From contig JAUUYJ010000088.1 of the NCBI GenBank assembly GCA_030588275.1, positions 1 to 8,975 of the forward strand: DNA of 8,975 nucleotides, read 5' to 3'. Positions 1-6,680 of the stretch are shown piece by piece (position 1 is the stretch's first letter; each line of letters starts with the position of its first letter). This DNA is from Candidatus Zixiibacteriota bacterium. Lineage in GTDB: Bacteria; Zixibacteria; MSB-5A5; GN15; JAAZOE01. Both the position numbers and the translations under genes were made by a program. The notes under the pieces are model-generated. The model saw only the letters and a program-made list of their open reading frames with translations, ran no database searches and was not told where the DNA came from.

Positions 1-527
1 ATATCCTTTTCGGCTACTGCTTCCTTTGGCTCATGTTTAGACTGCTTGATTCATCAATGGCCCAAACGGTTATTTTAAATATCCCAGCTACTGTAAATAT
101 TTTCCCAATCATCCTGGCCGCATACCTTGCCTGGGTCGCTAAATCTACCAATTTTCGCATGATTTATTTTTTAGCGGCTCACGTCTGTTTTTTATTCTGG
201 CTGGGCCATGAATTTTCTCCATTGGCCAACGGGCATGGTTTTATCACCCTTTCCTGGGTTGCCTATGGAGTTATATTGGTCGTCATCGGGCTACGCAAAA
301 ATATGAACCGGTTGAGAACGGTCGCCCTGATAACCCTTCTCTTGGCGGTTCTAAAATTGTTCATTGTCGATCTGGCCCAGGTCAAAGCGATATGGCGCGT
401 CTTGATGTCGGTTGGGATTGGCGGACTGTTTCTGTTTCTAAGCTATTTCTTCAGGCATCTGTGGCGCAACGATGACCAAAACGGCTCAAGCGAAGACAGC
501 AAAACTAACAACAATGACAACATGTAA
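1..527 (+). CDS. DUF2339-like integral membrane protein, C-terminal part (5' end outside window)
   Basis: The frame is open from base 3 (reading ILFGYCFLWLM...) with no stop before the window edge, so the ATG at 33 is probably internal and the gene starts upstream. What is visible is a run of hydrophobic helices with short polar loops: about residues 14-35, 43-60, 70-86, 96-113 and 121-141 counted from the Met at 33. The ending, with a polar RLRTVALITLLLAVLKLF stretch followed by a VDLAQVKAIWRVLM-type loop, a last Gly/Leu/Phe-rich helix and a hydrophilic tail rich in Asn and Asp, resembles the C-terminus of DUF2339 multi-pass membrane proteins. That family has no established function. The following gene begins 30 bp downstream on the same strand and may be co-transcribed. 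The membrane assignment is strong; the family assignment is from memory of the pattern. Confidence 0.7.
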   Translation, partial: ILFGYCFLWLMFRLLDSSMAQTVILNIPATVNIFPIILAAYLAWVAKSTNFRMIYFLAAHVCFLFWLGHEFSPLANGHGFITLSWVAYGVILVVIGLRKNMNRLRTVALITLLLAVLKLFIVDLAQVKAIWRVLMSVGIGGLFLFLSYFFRHLWRNDDQNGSSEDSKTNNNDNM

Positions 528-532
528 TAGCA

Positions 533-547
533 ACTACACCATGTAGT
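533..547 (+). other. Short hairpin just before the ribosome binding site of the peroxiredoxin-like gene
   Basis: ACTACA-CCA-TGTAGT forms a perfect 6-bp stem with a 3-nt loop, ending directly against the AAGGAG Shine-Dalgarno at 548-553. There is no T-tract, so it is not an intrinsic terminator. It could affect access to the ribosome binding site or may be chance. Confidence 0.3.
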
Positions 548-557
548 AAGGAGACTT

Positions 558-1067
558 ATGTCACGTATCAATTCAACCACTCTTGACTATGGAGACTCGT
601 TTCCAAAGATGGAATTCGATCAGGTTGATGGTCCGGGAATTATTGTCCCCGACCAGAAGATGGAATCCTGGATAGTGCTCCTCATATATAGAGGCCACTG
701 GTGAGTCTATTGCCGTCGGCAGTTGGTCGATTTCCAGAAAAGCCTGACTCAGTTTTCAGAGAACAACATTTCCATCATTGGAGCTTCCGTTGATCCGTTG
801 GAGGAAGCTATCAAAACTTTCAAGCAATGCCATTTGGGGTTTCAGCTGGGATATAACCTCAAGGCGGAACCGTTTTCTAAACAGACAGGCGCCTTTTACG
901 ATCTTAATCGAGGCTACCTTCAGGGGGCCGGTTTTATTATCAGGCCCAACGGAAAGCTGGCCAATGCGGTTTATGGAACCGGACCAATCGGTCGTTATAC
1001 CGCTTCGGAATGCCTCGGGATGATTGATTATTATAAAAAAGCGACTGAGTATTCAGGGAATAATTAA
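558..1067 (+). CDS. Peroxiredoxin-like (AhpC/TSA-type) selenoprotein, UGA read as Sec49
   Basis: Start: ATG 558 follows AAGGAG (548-553). The frame runs to TAA at 1065-1067, 169 residues, with a single internal UGA at 702-704 (codon 49). Around it the protein reads YRGHW-U-VYC-RRQL. In peroxiredoxin-like proteins of the thioredoxin fold this is the YRG(D/H)WCPYCRxQL motif, so UGA replaces the first, peroxidatic Cys, and the second Cys is kept as C52. Upstream lies the usual beta strand (SWIVLLIYRG). Downstream are IIGASVDP, a PFSKQTGAFYD-type segment, AGFIIRPNGKLANAVYGTGPIGR and a C-terminal helix, all as in the family and of normal length. Expected role: cytoplasmic thiol- or selenol-based peroxide reduction; no signal peptide is seen. 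A conventional start-to-stop call would find only a fragment from TTG 723, which lacks the active site. A nonsense mutation is possible, but two other genes here show the same substitution. Confidence 0.85.
715..731 (+). promoter_or_regulatory. Candidate bacterial SECIS hairpin of the peroxiredoxin-like gene
   Basis: Positions 716-720 (UCGGC) pair with 726-730 (GGUCGA region: c720-g726, g719-u727, g718-c728, c717-g729, u716-a730), extended by a g715-u731 wobble. The apical loop 721-725 is AGUUG. Sixteen bases lie between the UGA and the loop and G is the second loop base; known bacterial SECIS elements have a spacing of about 16-37 nt and a G in the first two loop positions. The stem is short with one or two wobbles, so this is the weakest of the three candidates. 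Confidence 0.5.
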
Positions 1068-1072
1068 ACCAC

Positions 1073-1102
1073 AAAAAAAGGCGCCCGGATGGACGCCTTT
1101 TT
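1073..1102. terminator. Bidirectional intrinsic terminator between convergent genes
   Basis: A7 at 1073-1079, then GGCG (1080-1083) pairing with CGCC (1094-1097), with inner CC/GG pairs flanking a GGAT loop and one C-A mismatch, then T5 at 1098-1102. The A-tract and T-tract allow termination on both strands. It lies 5 bp after the stop of the peroxiredoxin-like gene (+) and 21 bp after the stop of the M14 operon (-), so it serves both. Confidence 0.85.
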
Positions 1103-1123
1103 AGTAATGACTCTAACTTTTAA

Positions 1124-2872
1124 TTATAGATCAATCGACAGGGTTTGATTCTTTGCCTTGATCGAATTATACTCGATTTTGGCTTTTCCCTTCCCCTTAA
1201 TGATCCATTGAATCTCCCGTGTTCCAAATGATGGCACACTGGTAAATACCATCTGGGGACGATACTCGACGTATGAAACTTGGTCATAATGAATGTCTTG
1301 CAAGACACCACCGGAAACAATTTCAAAACCAGAACCTGAGATTGTGACCATATCCTTGCGAATGATATTTTTTGAAATCGCCTGGTTTGATAGAGAGGGG
1401 ATCGCATTGGGGTTGATCAGACGGACCCGAACCCGGCGGAGATCGTTCCCCAAATTTGTCACCTCTATCAGTTCAACCTTAATATCCGGGGCATGACGAG
1501 CCGCCATCAGCACCAAAGCACTATTGCGATGAACCATTTCCGGGAGCATAAATAGAGGCGGAATGCGAGTCGTAAATTTACGCCAACCACCTATTTCGAT
1601 CTCCCCAAAATAAGGATGAATAAACTTGGTCCATTCTTTGAACATCGCTCCCTGAGTGACAAAATCGTTGAATTTTTGCCGTTCCTCAGCTGAGGTTCCG
1701 CCATAATAAGAATGGTCTTCTTCGGTATCCACCTTCTTATCATCTTTGGGTGGCCGGTACTGTTCCTGCTCGCTCATGAAAAGCTCGCCAACAAAACCAA
1801 ATATACCGTTGTTTGAAAACATCCACTCGTCGAAATCGCCATGCGTCGTGTACATGTCCTGACCACCGATGATATACTCATATCCGGGGATGATTTTCTC
1901 ACCCTCTTTGCCGAGAAAATCGTACACCTTGACATCTCGCTGAGAATAACGACCGGCCAGCTTGGAACCGGGTCCGCGAACGATCAGCCCACCCGAATTA
2001 TGAAAGGCAAAGTTGAAGACAATATTCGGTTTGGTGATAATAAAGTCGGAAACCGCCTTTACCGGTTTGCTCGACATTGGAAAATCGCCAGCACCACCCT
2101 GAACATAGGGAGGTTGCCACTTAAATCCCCAGTTACGGTTCATATCGAGATAGCCTGGAGTATCTTCGTTGATTTGGCCATCCCCATCGTTGTCAATCCC
2201 CTCACGTCCAAGACGGGTCCATTCCCCTTGTTCACCCTCTTTGACCCGCACCATAACGCGCGGATCATCCGGATGTGTCTTGTAATTTCCAAAAGGGTCG
2301 GCAATCCGCATCGTCAGGATTTCGCCATCTCCGTCAAGATCATCGTAATCGTCTTCGTCAAACAGACCATCCCGATCATCATCATAAGGGACCATAGCGC
2401 TCCGGCCGATGTTATATCCAGTCGCAACTTCAAAAAAGCGGGAGCGGTTATCAACATTGACGGTCGGAATAATATAAAAGGCCCGACTGTCCACCAGGTC
2501 AGTTATCGTCAATAATTCGTTGTAATTATCGAGAAGATAGCAGGCCAAATACAAGCAGACCTCGCTTGCCTGAATCTCATTTCCATGAATGGCACCATCA
2601 ACATAAATACCTGGTTTATCAGTATCTTCACCGGTCTTGGGATTATTGATGGTTAAACACCAAATATCCCGACCCTCTTCACTCTGGCCCAACGACTTCA
2701 GCGTGGTCAGATTTGGATATGCTTTATTTAAATCTTTCAATGCCTTGGTAACTGCCGGGCCATCATAGAAATGATCAAAAGTCAGGTTAACTTTTCCGGC
2801 CGTAACCGAGCCGGTTATCAGGGTCAAGACCAGGATAACCGAAAGCAGAATTTTATAATTGGATAACTTCAT
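1124..2872 (-). CDS. Exported M14-family zinc carboxypeptidase, catalytically complete
   Basis: 582 residues. ATG at 2872-2870 follows AGGAGG (2884-2879). Residues 1-25 form a signal peptide (hydrophobic core ILLSVILVLTLITGSV, cut near TAG|K). The M14 zinc-peptidase domain is intact: HGNE (H96, E99) and H291 in the NFAFHNSGG segment as zinc ligands, R130 before AFYIIP, N245-R246 in the NRNW substrate-binding motif, Y341 in YTTHGDFDEW, and catalytic E363 in GIFGFVGELF. Acidic calcium-type loops are inserted in the domain (about 163-184 and 226-237, IDNDGDGQINED). Residues about 420-582 form a beta-rich C-terminal region starting with the GEIEIGGW motif. Expected role: release of C-terminal residues from peptides in the periplasm or outside the cell; specificity cannot be read here. 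It is the second gene of its operon, overlapping the upstream gene by ATGA, which suggests translational coupling and a joint function. Confidence 0.9.
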   Translation of the reverse strand: MKLSNYKILLSVILVLTLITGSVTAGKVNLTFDHFYDGPAVTKALKDLNKAYPNLTTLKSLGQSEEGRDIWCLTINNPKTGEDTDKPGIYVDGAIHGNEIQASEVCLYLACYLLDNYNELLTITDLVDSRAFYIIPTVNVDNRSRFFEVATGYNIGRSAMVPYDDDRDGLFDEDDYDDLDGDGEILTMRIADPFGNYKTHPDDPRVMVRVKEGEQGEWTRLGREGIDNDGDGQINEDTPGYLDMNRNWGFKWQPPYVQGGAGDFPMSSKPVKAVSDFIITKPNIVFNFAFHNSGGLIVRGPGSKLAGRYSQRDVKVYDFLGKEGEKIIPGYEYIIGGQDMYTTHGDFDEWMFSNNGIFGFVGELFMSEQEQYRPPKDDKKVDTEEDHSYYGGTSAEERQKFNDFVTQGAMFKEWTKFIHPYFGEIEIGGWRKFTTRIPPLFMLPEMVHRNSALVLMAARHAPDIKVELIEVTNLGNDLRRVRVRLINPNAIPSLSNQAISKNIIRKDMVTISGSGFEIVSGGVLQDIHYDQVSYVEYRPQMVFTSVPSFGTREIQWIIKGKGKAKIEYNSIKAKNQTLSIDL

Positions 2873-4875
2873 CGGCTACCTCCTTCCAGAATAACTTCGC
2901 GCTGGTCAATTCCGGCACTAAAGCTGTGTGAGTCAATTTTGATTTTACTCCCTTTGGGAGCGCGGATCATCCACTCCGCCTTGCTATAACCACCGGACCC
3001 TTCGAGAAGCTTCAGAACGGTTCGTTTCTTTCCATCAAGAATATTTTTTAAGTCAACAGAGATCGTTGCCACCGCCGGTGATGGCCTTTGGCACTTTTGA
3101 CCCTGATGGGTTGGGAAGGGTAAGAATCCATTGTTGACCACCCAGACCTCCACCTTCCAGATATCTGAGGCCAGCCTTTTGATATCAACCCGGTCGATGA
3201 CAATTTTCGGAAGCATTCCAGCCAGCTCTTTCATGAAAGGAAGTTGGCTTTCCAGCAGGCTATCAATTGCCTCAGTCGGAGGAGAGACTGTCGAATAAGG
3301 AACCATCCCACCTATCTCGACCTTTCCAAGGGTTGGATGATCGAACGGTTGCCAGGCAACAAACGCATCAGGATTCAAGGCAAAGAGAGCTTCTTCGGTT
3401 TCATCCGCGCCACTCCCCTCATCTTTCTTCTTATTCTTGCGCATCATCTTGGCCATCCGCTTGGTGTCCATCATCCCACCTTCAAGCCCTTGAATAACCA
3501 TTGCGGCAGTATATTGAGACGGGGAACCGCTATCTTTGAGAAATTTGGCTATCTTCTCTTCACCAAGTGCAATGAACTCGTCGTTCGACATTTTCTCGAC
3601 AGAATCAATTGACAATCCACTATCATCTTTGGACTTTTCTTCTTCCGGTTCAGGAATAGTCCAGAAATCAACGGCAAAAGAGGGAATTCCAAATTGATAG
3701 TAGGCCCACTCCTCAAACGACCCATCCCGAGACGATTTAGGATCAAGCCGTTTTTCCACAAGCTCGGCTTCTTTAATAAACTCGTTATATTTCTCGCTAA
3801 TCTCCTTCCAATAAGGAAGGTCTTTTTTACTCGGGTTGACCGCCGCCCCGGCGTCGAGATACTGAAGAACCTGCTCTTCGGTCAGGTCTGGATAGTCAAA
3901 CAATTCCCTGCCCAGTACAACTATTTCTGACAACGGGAGTTTGGTATCCTTATCCACACCGGCCTGTCGTGCCATCCAACGAGGCAACTTATATGTGCTC
4001 TGAGATGCCTGCGACCGCCGGGAACTTTCCGGCACCGCCTTGAGTGTATTGGTCCGTCCAAAGGTAATCGCCATAGCGATTTCGGGATGATCGTAGGCAA
4101 ACCTCATAATGGCGCGTGATTCGACTTCGCTTGCGGCCCAACGACCGGCAGTTTTAGTAAAATGCTTGAAATTGTGAGGGAAATTGAGACCAGGGTTGAC
4201 GCCGCCGAAACCATCTTCATTAATTTCGCCGTCCCCGTCATTGTCTATCCCTTCGGGAAACAGGCGGTACTTTCCGACCTCTCCTTTTCCCGCCTCCGCT
4301 TTCTTCATAAGAAGCGGGTTCTCCTCTACCACAATCATAGTGCCTTCTGGGTGAAGTTGACGCATTTTGGTAATGAAGCCATCACCATTTAAATCCTCGG
4401 CACCATCCTCATCAATCGCGTCATCATTATCATCATTGAAAGGCTTGTCATTAACCATAAGTGCCTGTGATGGCACATTAAAAAAGCGGGCATATCCGTC
4501 AGGGTTGCCCAAAGGAAGGATGTACCAAATATGATCTTCGTCCTCCCCCTTCCAGTCGCCAACCAGTTTGTTAGCCAATTTTAAGGCCGCTTCGGTTGCG
4601 GTTGGAGAGTTCCCTTCCATATTGGCAACAACCATAATGGCCGGTTTACCGCTTTCTTTTTTGCCAATCTCCAATAAATAAAGAGACCGCTGGCCGGGAG
4701 TAACAGCCAGTTCGGTAAGATTTGCCTTACCTCCGGACTCTTTTACGATCCGATCCAGCACTCCTTTGATCTTTTCGGGAGTGATAAATGGGTATTGGGA
4801 TTGATTTGCCGATACCGTCGAAAACACGACTATGGCAATAATAATTAATGCTAATAAAGGAGTAAATCGCCGCAT
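2869..4875 (-). CDS. Exported M14-like pseudopeptidase with all zinc ligands lost
   Basis: 668 residues from ATG 4875. That start is preferred over the in-frame ATG at 4887 because GGAGGG (4885-4880) sits 4 bases before 4875 and overlaps the upstream ATG. Signal peptide about 1-23 (LLALIIIAIVVFSTVSA). It has the same fold plan as its neighbour: the NPDGYARFF segment, the FNDDNDDAIDEDG and IDNDGDGEINEDG acidic loops, a GIPSFAVDFW strand, and the C-terminal GKVEIGG motif near 518-523. At aligned positions HGNE becomes EGNS (87-90), the later zinc His becomes G273, NRNW becomes GLNF, and the catalytic Glu becomes D403, so zinc peptidase activity is not expected. A long charged insertion lies at about 405-495 (EPEEEKSKDD, then a Met/Lys-rich helix). 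It is the first gene of the operon; a partner, chaperone or substrate-binding role for the active enzyme is inference. It ends in TGA overlapping the next ATG. Confidence 0.85.
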   Translation of the reverse strand: MRRFTPLLALIIIAIVVFSTVSANQSQYPFITPEKIKGVLDRIVKESGGKANLTELAVTPGQRSLYLLEIGKKESGKPAIMVVANMEGNSPTATEAALKLANKLVGDWKGEDEDHIWYILPLGNPDGYARFFNVPSQALMVNDKPFNDDNDDAIDEDGAEDLNGDGFITKMRQLHPEGTMIVVEENPLLMKKAEAGKGEVGKYRLFPEGIDNDGDGEINEDGFGGVNPGLNFPHNFKHFTKTAGRWAASEVESRAIMRFAYDHPEIAMAITFGRTNTLKAVPESSRRSQASQSTYKLPRWMARQAGVDKDTKLPLSEIVVLGRELFDYPDLTEEQVLQYLDAGAAVNPSKKDLPYWKEISEKYNEFIKEAELVEKRLDPKSSRDGSFEEWAYYQFGIPSFAVDFWTIPEPEEEKSKDDSGLSIDSVEKMSNDEFIALGEEKIAKFLKDSGSPSQYTAAMVIQGLEGGMMDTKRMAKMMRKNKKKDEGSGADETEEALFALNPDAFVAWQPFDHPTLGKVEIGGMVPYSTVSPPTEAIDSLLESQLPFMKELAGMLPKIVIDRVDIKRLASDIWKVEVWVVNNGFLPFPTHQGQKCQRPSPAVATISVDLKNILDGKKRTVLKLLEGSGGYSKAEWMIRAPKGSKIKIDSHSFSAGIDQREVILEGGSR

Positions 4876-5225
4876 GCAACCCTCCATTAGAGTTGGGATA
4901 GGTTAAAAAACATGAACATGATAGATACAAAATATTTCTGCCATTCGCAACCGATTTGGTAAGGATTGATTGATTGAATATGGACGATTGGCCCGCTTTA
5001 TATATATGGTAGTAATTAATAACGGCTGAATAAAACTGATTCAACATAGTCCGATATGATAGACAGGTTTATCGATTTTGTCTAAAAGGTTTATAGCCAT
5101 AAACATCGGCCAAAATAACCACAAAAACTGTTTGCCAAAAACCACAACTATTGTATATTTAAGCAGTCATACAAAAACTGCCTTTTTCCCTTTTCATCTC
5201 TTACGGCCGTTGTGGAGGACACTTA
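4876..5225. other. Divergent intergenic region between the M14 operon and the thioredoxin-like selenoprotein pair
   Basis: About 340 bp, AT-rich by eye, with no credible gene. It must hold promoters for both directions. Rightward there is a plausible sigma70-type promoter (5132-5159). Leftward I see only weak -10-like matches and make no call. An exact 10-bp direct repeat, ACAAAAACTG, occurs at 5121-5130 and 5171-5180, one copy on each side of the promoter -10. The second copy also contributes to a GCAGT...ACTGC inverted repeat (5163-5167 with 5177-5181) in the predicted leader. GGAGG at 5214-5218 is the Shine-Dalgarno of the gene at 5226. Confidence 0.6.
5132..5159 (+). promoter_or_regulatory. 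Putative sigma70-type promoter for the selenoprotein pair
   Basis: TTGCCA (5132-5137) and TATATT (5154-5159) are separated by 16 bp; each matches the consensus at 5 of 6 positions. It lies 66 bp before the ATG at 5226, leaving a leader of about 55-60 nt. In AT-rich DNA such matches arise by chance, so this is a candidate only. Confidence 0.45.
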
Positions 5226-6596
5226 ATGAAGAGTTTGTTAACCATTTTTGCCACCTTGTTGCTGGGGTTGCTATGTTTCGGAGTGACTATCGCTTCTGAA
5301 CAAACAGAGCAAAGCCTCAAGCCGGGTAGCTACCAACAGGATGTTATTGTTGAGGAGATAATTCAGCCAACTTCCGAAGGTAGAGACACCCCCCCATACG
5401 TTGGTCATATTCGAGTTTATATTGTCGAGCCGACTTCCCGTTGGTACGATAGCGATTTCTATCCCTATGGAAACGGTTTTTTGGAATTCGCCATAGATGA
5501 ACCGATCACAATTCCATTTAATGGTAGCTTTGACAAAACCGTCATCTGGAAAGGTGCGGCAGGCGGATATGGTGATGTCACCGAGGGAAATTTAAAAGCT
5601 ATCGCGGTTGTCACTAACGACGTACCGCATACCGGATATTCTGATCCACCCAGCGGATCCCCCTACACAGCCTATTACGTTGATGCCGCCGCCGGTGCCA
5701 CTCCAGGAAATACTGGGTACGATTCTGAAGATGGCGGTTTTTCACACACCGCCTTTGTTGATGAAGGGACGGCTACGTGGTGACCGACCTGTCCAGGCGC
5801 CCGTGCGGCGCTAACAAATCTTAGTAGTGGTTACAATTTTGAGTATGCCGCATTGATCTATGATGTCAATCCGAAAGCGAATGCCCGCCTTGGGGATTAT
5901 AACCTGCATTGGTTACCGACATGTTATGTTGATGGCGGACGAAATCAGGTTCCGGGTCATATTCAATCGGCACTGCAGTCGGCCATTATATCAAGTGGCA
6001 ATAGTGCTGTCAATGATATCGACCTTTCGGTTGAAGTTACATGGCTGGGCGGTGCCCAGATTGAAGTTACCGTTCATGTCGAAAACCACCAATTTTTCAA
6101 TTCGGCGCCGAATGTTCCCAACGTACCGGATGCTCCGGATGTTGCGGTGACTACTCAGCCAACCGAGATCAATGCCAGCTCAACCGATGGTGATGGCCAT
6201 GATTTATGGTATCAATTCAGTTGGGGTGATGGAAACATCAGCGACTGGATTGGCCCCTACCCATCTGGAGACGTGATGACGGCATCTTATGCGTGGTCCA
6301 TGACCGGCTCGTATAGTGTCAAGGTTAAGGTCAAAGATGAGTACGATGCAGAATCGGCCAATTGGTCACCAATTAAAACCGTTGATGTTATCAGAATTGG
6401 TGATACCAACGATGATGGAACGTGTAACGTCGGTGACGCCGTTTTTCTGATTAACTATGTCTTCAAAGGTGGCACAGCTCCCGATCCGGTTCTGAGTGGT
6501 GATGCCAACTGCGACGGAGGATCTAACGTTGGTGATGCCGTCTATATTATCAATTTTGTCTTTAAAGGTGGTACGGCACCTGGTTGTACGCAGTAA
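5226..6596 (+). CDS. Exported thioredoxin-fold selenoprotein with PKD-like and dockerin-like modules (paralogue 1), UGA read as Sec186
   Basis: 456 residues, ATG 5226 with GGAGG at 5214-5218. Signal peptide about 1-23 (LLTIFATLLLGLLCFGVTIAS). Residues about 36-135 are a beta-rich domain shared with the next gene (HIRVYIVEPTSRW, GNLKAIAVV). Then comes a thioredoxin-like domain, about 172-255: FVDEGTATW, UGA at 5781-5783 (codon 186), PTC with C189, a helix, and HWLPTCYVDGG with the cis-Pro-Thr pair P231-T232 typical of the fold. UGA therefore sits on the nucleophilic Cys of WCxxC. About 298-388 is a PKD-like domain (FSWGDGNISDWIGP, SYAWSMTGSYSVKVKVKD). Two dockerin-like calcium-type repeats follow at 392-415 and 425-448. 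Expected role: extracytoplasmic thiol-disulfide or peroxide chemistry by a selenolate, held at the surface or in a complex by the C-terminal modules (inference). Conventional gene calling would split it into 5226-5783 and a false gene from TTG 5853 in the same frame. Confidence 0.85.
5796..5812 (+). promoter_or_regulatory. Candidate bacterial SECIS hairpin, paralogue 1
   Basis: GCGCC (5797-5801) pairs with GGCGC (5807-5811), five G-C pairs, plus a g5796-u5812 wobble; the loop 5802-5806 is CGUGC. Eighteen bases separate the UGA (ends 5783) from the loop, and G is the second loop base. Both features match the bacterial SECIS rule. The hairpin is stable for its size and lies entirely within coding sequence, as expected in bacteria. 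Confidence 0.7.
6400..6590 (+). repeat. Two dockerin-like repeat units inside paralogue 1
   Basis: The encoded units GDTNDDGTCNVGDAVFLINY and GDANCDGGSNVGDAVYIINF, each followed by VFKGGTAP, are an internal duplication of about 33 residues. The Asp/Asn pattern at the start of each unit resembles the calcium loop of type I dockerins. No cohesin partner is in the window, so the name describes the repeat only. In Zixibacteria-like genomes such tails end many exported proteins (recalled, not checked). Confidence 0.75.
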
Positions 6597-6612
6597 TACA
6601 AACATTTTTATA

Positions 6613-6640
6613 GAAGGGGTCGAAACTAATCGACCCCTTC
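6613..6640 (+). terminator. Strong hairpin after paralogue 1, lacking a T-tract
   Basis: GAAGGGGTCGA (6613-6623) pairs perfectly with TCGACCCCTTC (6630-6640), 11 bp, loop AACTAA. It starts 16 bp after the stop codon. It is followed by ATTGTGCCAT rather than a run of T, so intrinsic termination may be weak or partial. It could equally act as a 3' stabiliser allowing some read-through into the paralogue at 6681. Confidence 0.6.
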
Positions 6641-6680
6641 ATTGTGCCATACTTAACATTCGATTACAAGGAGCAGAATT

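Noticed and set aside
711..721. The perfect palindromic stem UGCC-GUC-GGCA as the SECIS of the Prx-like gene
   Set aside because: Its loop begins only 10 nt after the UGA, closer than known bacterial SECIS elements. The overlapping hairpin at 715-731 has the right spacing, so I preferred it; the two structures exclude each other.
1841..2515. 224-codon open frame on the + strand
   Set aside because: It lies wholly opposite the M14 carboxypeptidase gene, whose catalytic motifs are in the other strand. The translation has no recognisable domain and reflects the complement of Asp-rich loops.
2869..2871. Alternative genetic code in which UGA means Trp or Gly
   Set aside because: UGA is the normal stop of the first M14 gene, in a classical ATGA overlap. 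Trp is written TGG throughout, including directly before each of the three internal UGA codons.
4885..4887. ATG at 4887 as start of the first M14-like gene
   Set aside because: It would add MEGC before the signal peptide, and its bases overlap GGAGGG, which is ideally placed for the ATG at 4875.
5853..6596. A separate gene starting at TTG 5853
   Set aside because: It is in phase with the preceding frame, has no ribosome binding site or signal peptide, and begins in the middle of a thioredoxin-like domain. It is the part of paralogue 1 after the Sec codon.
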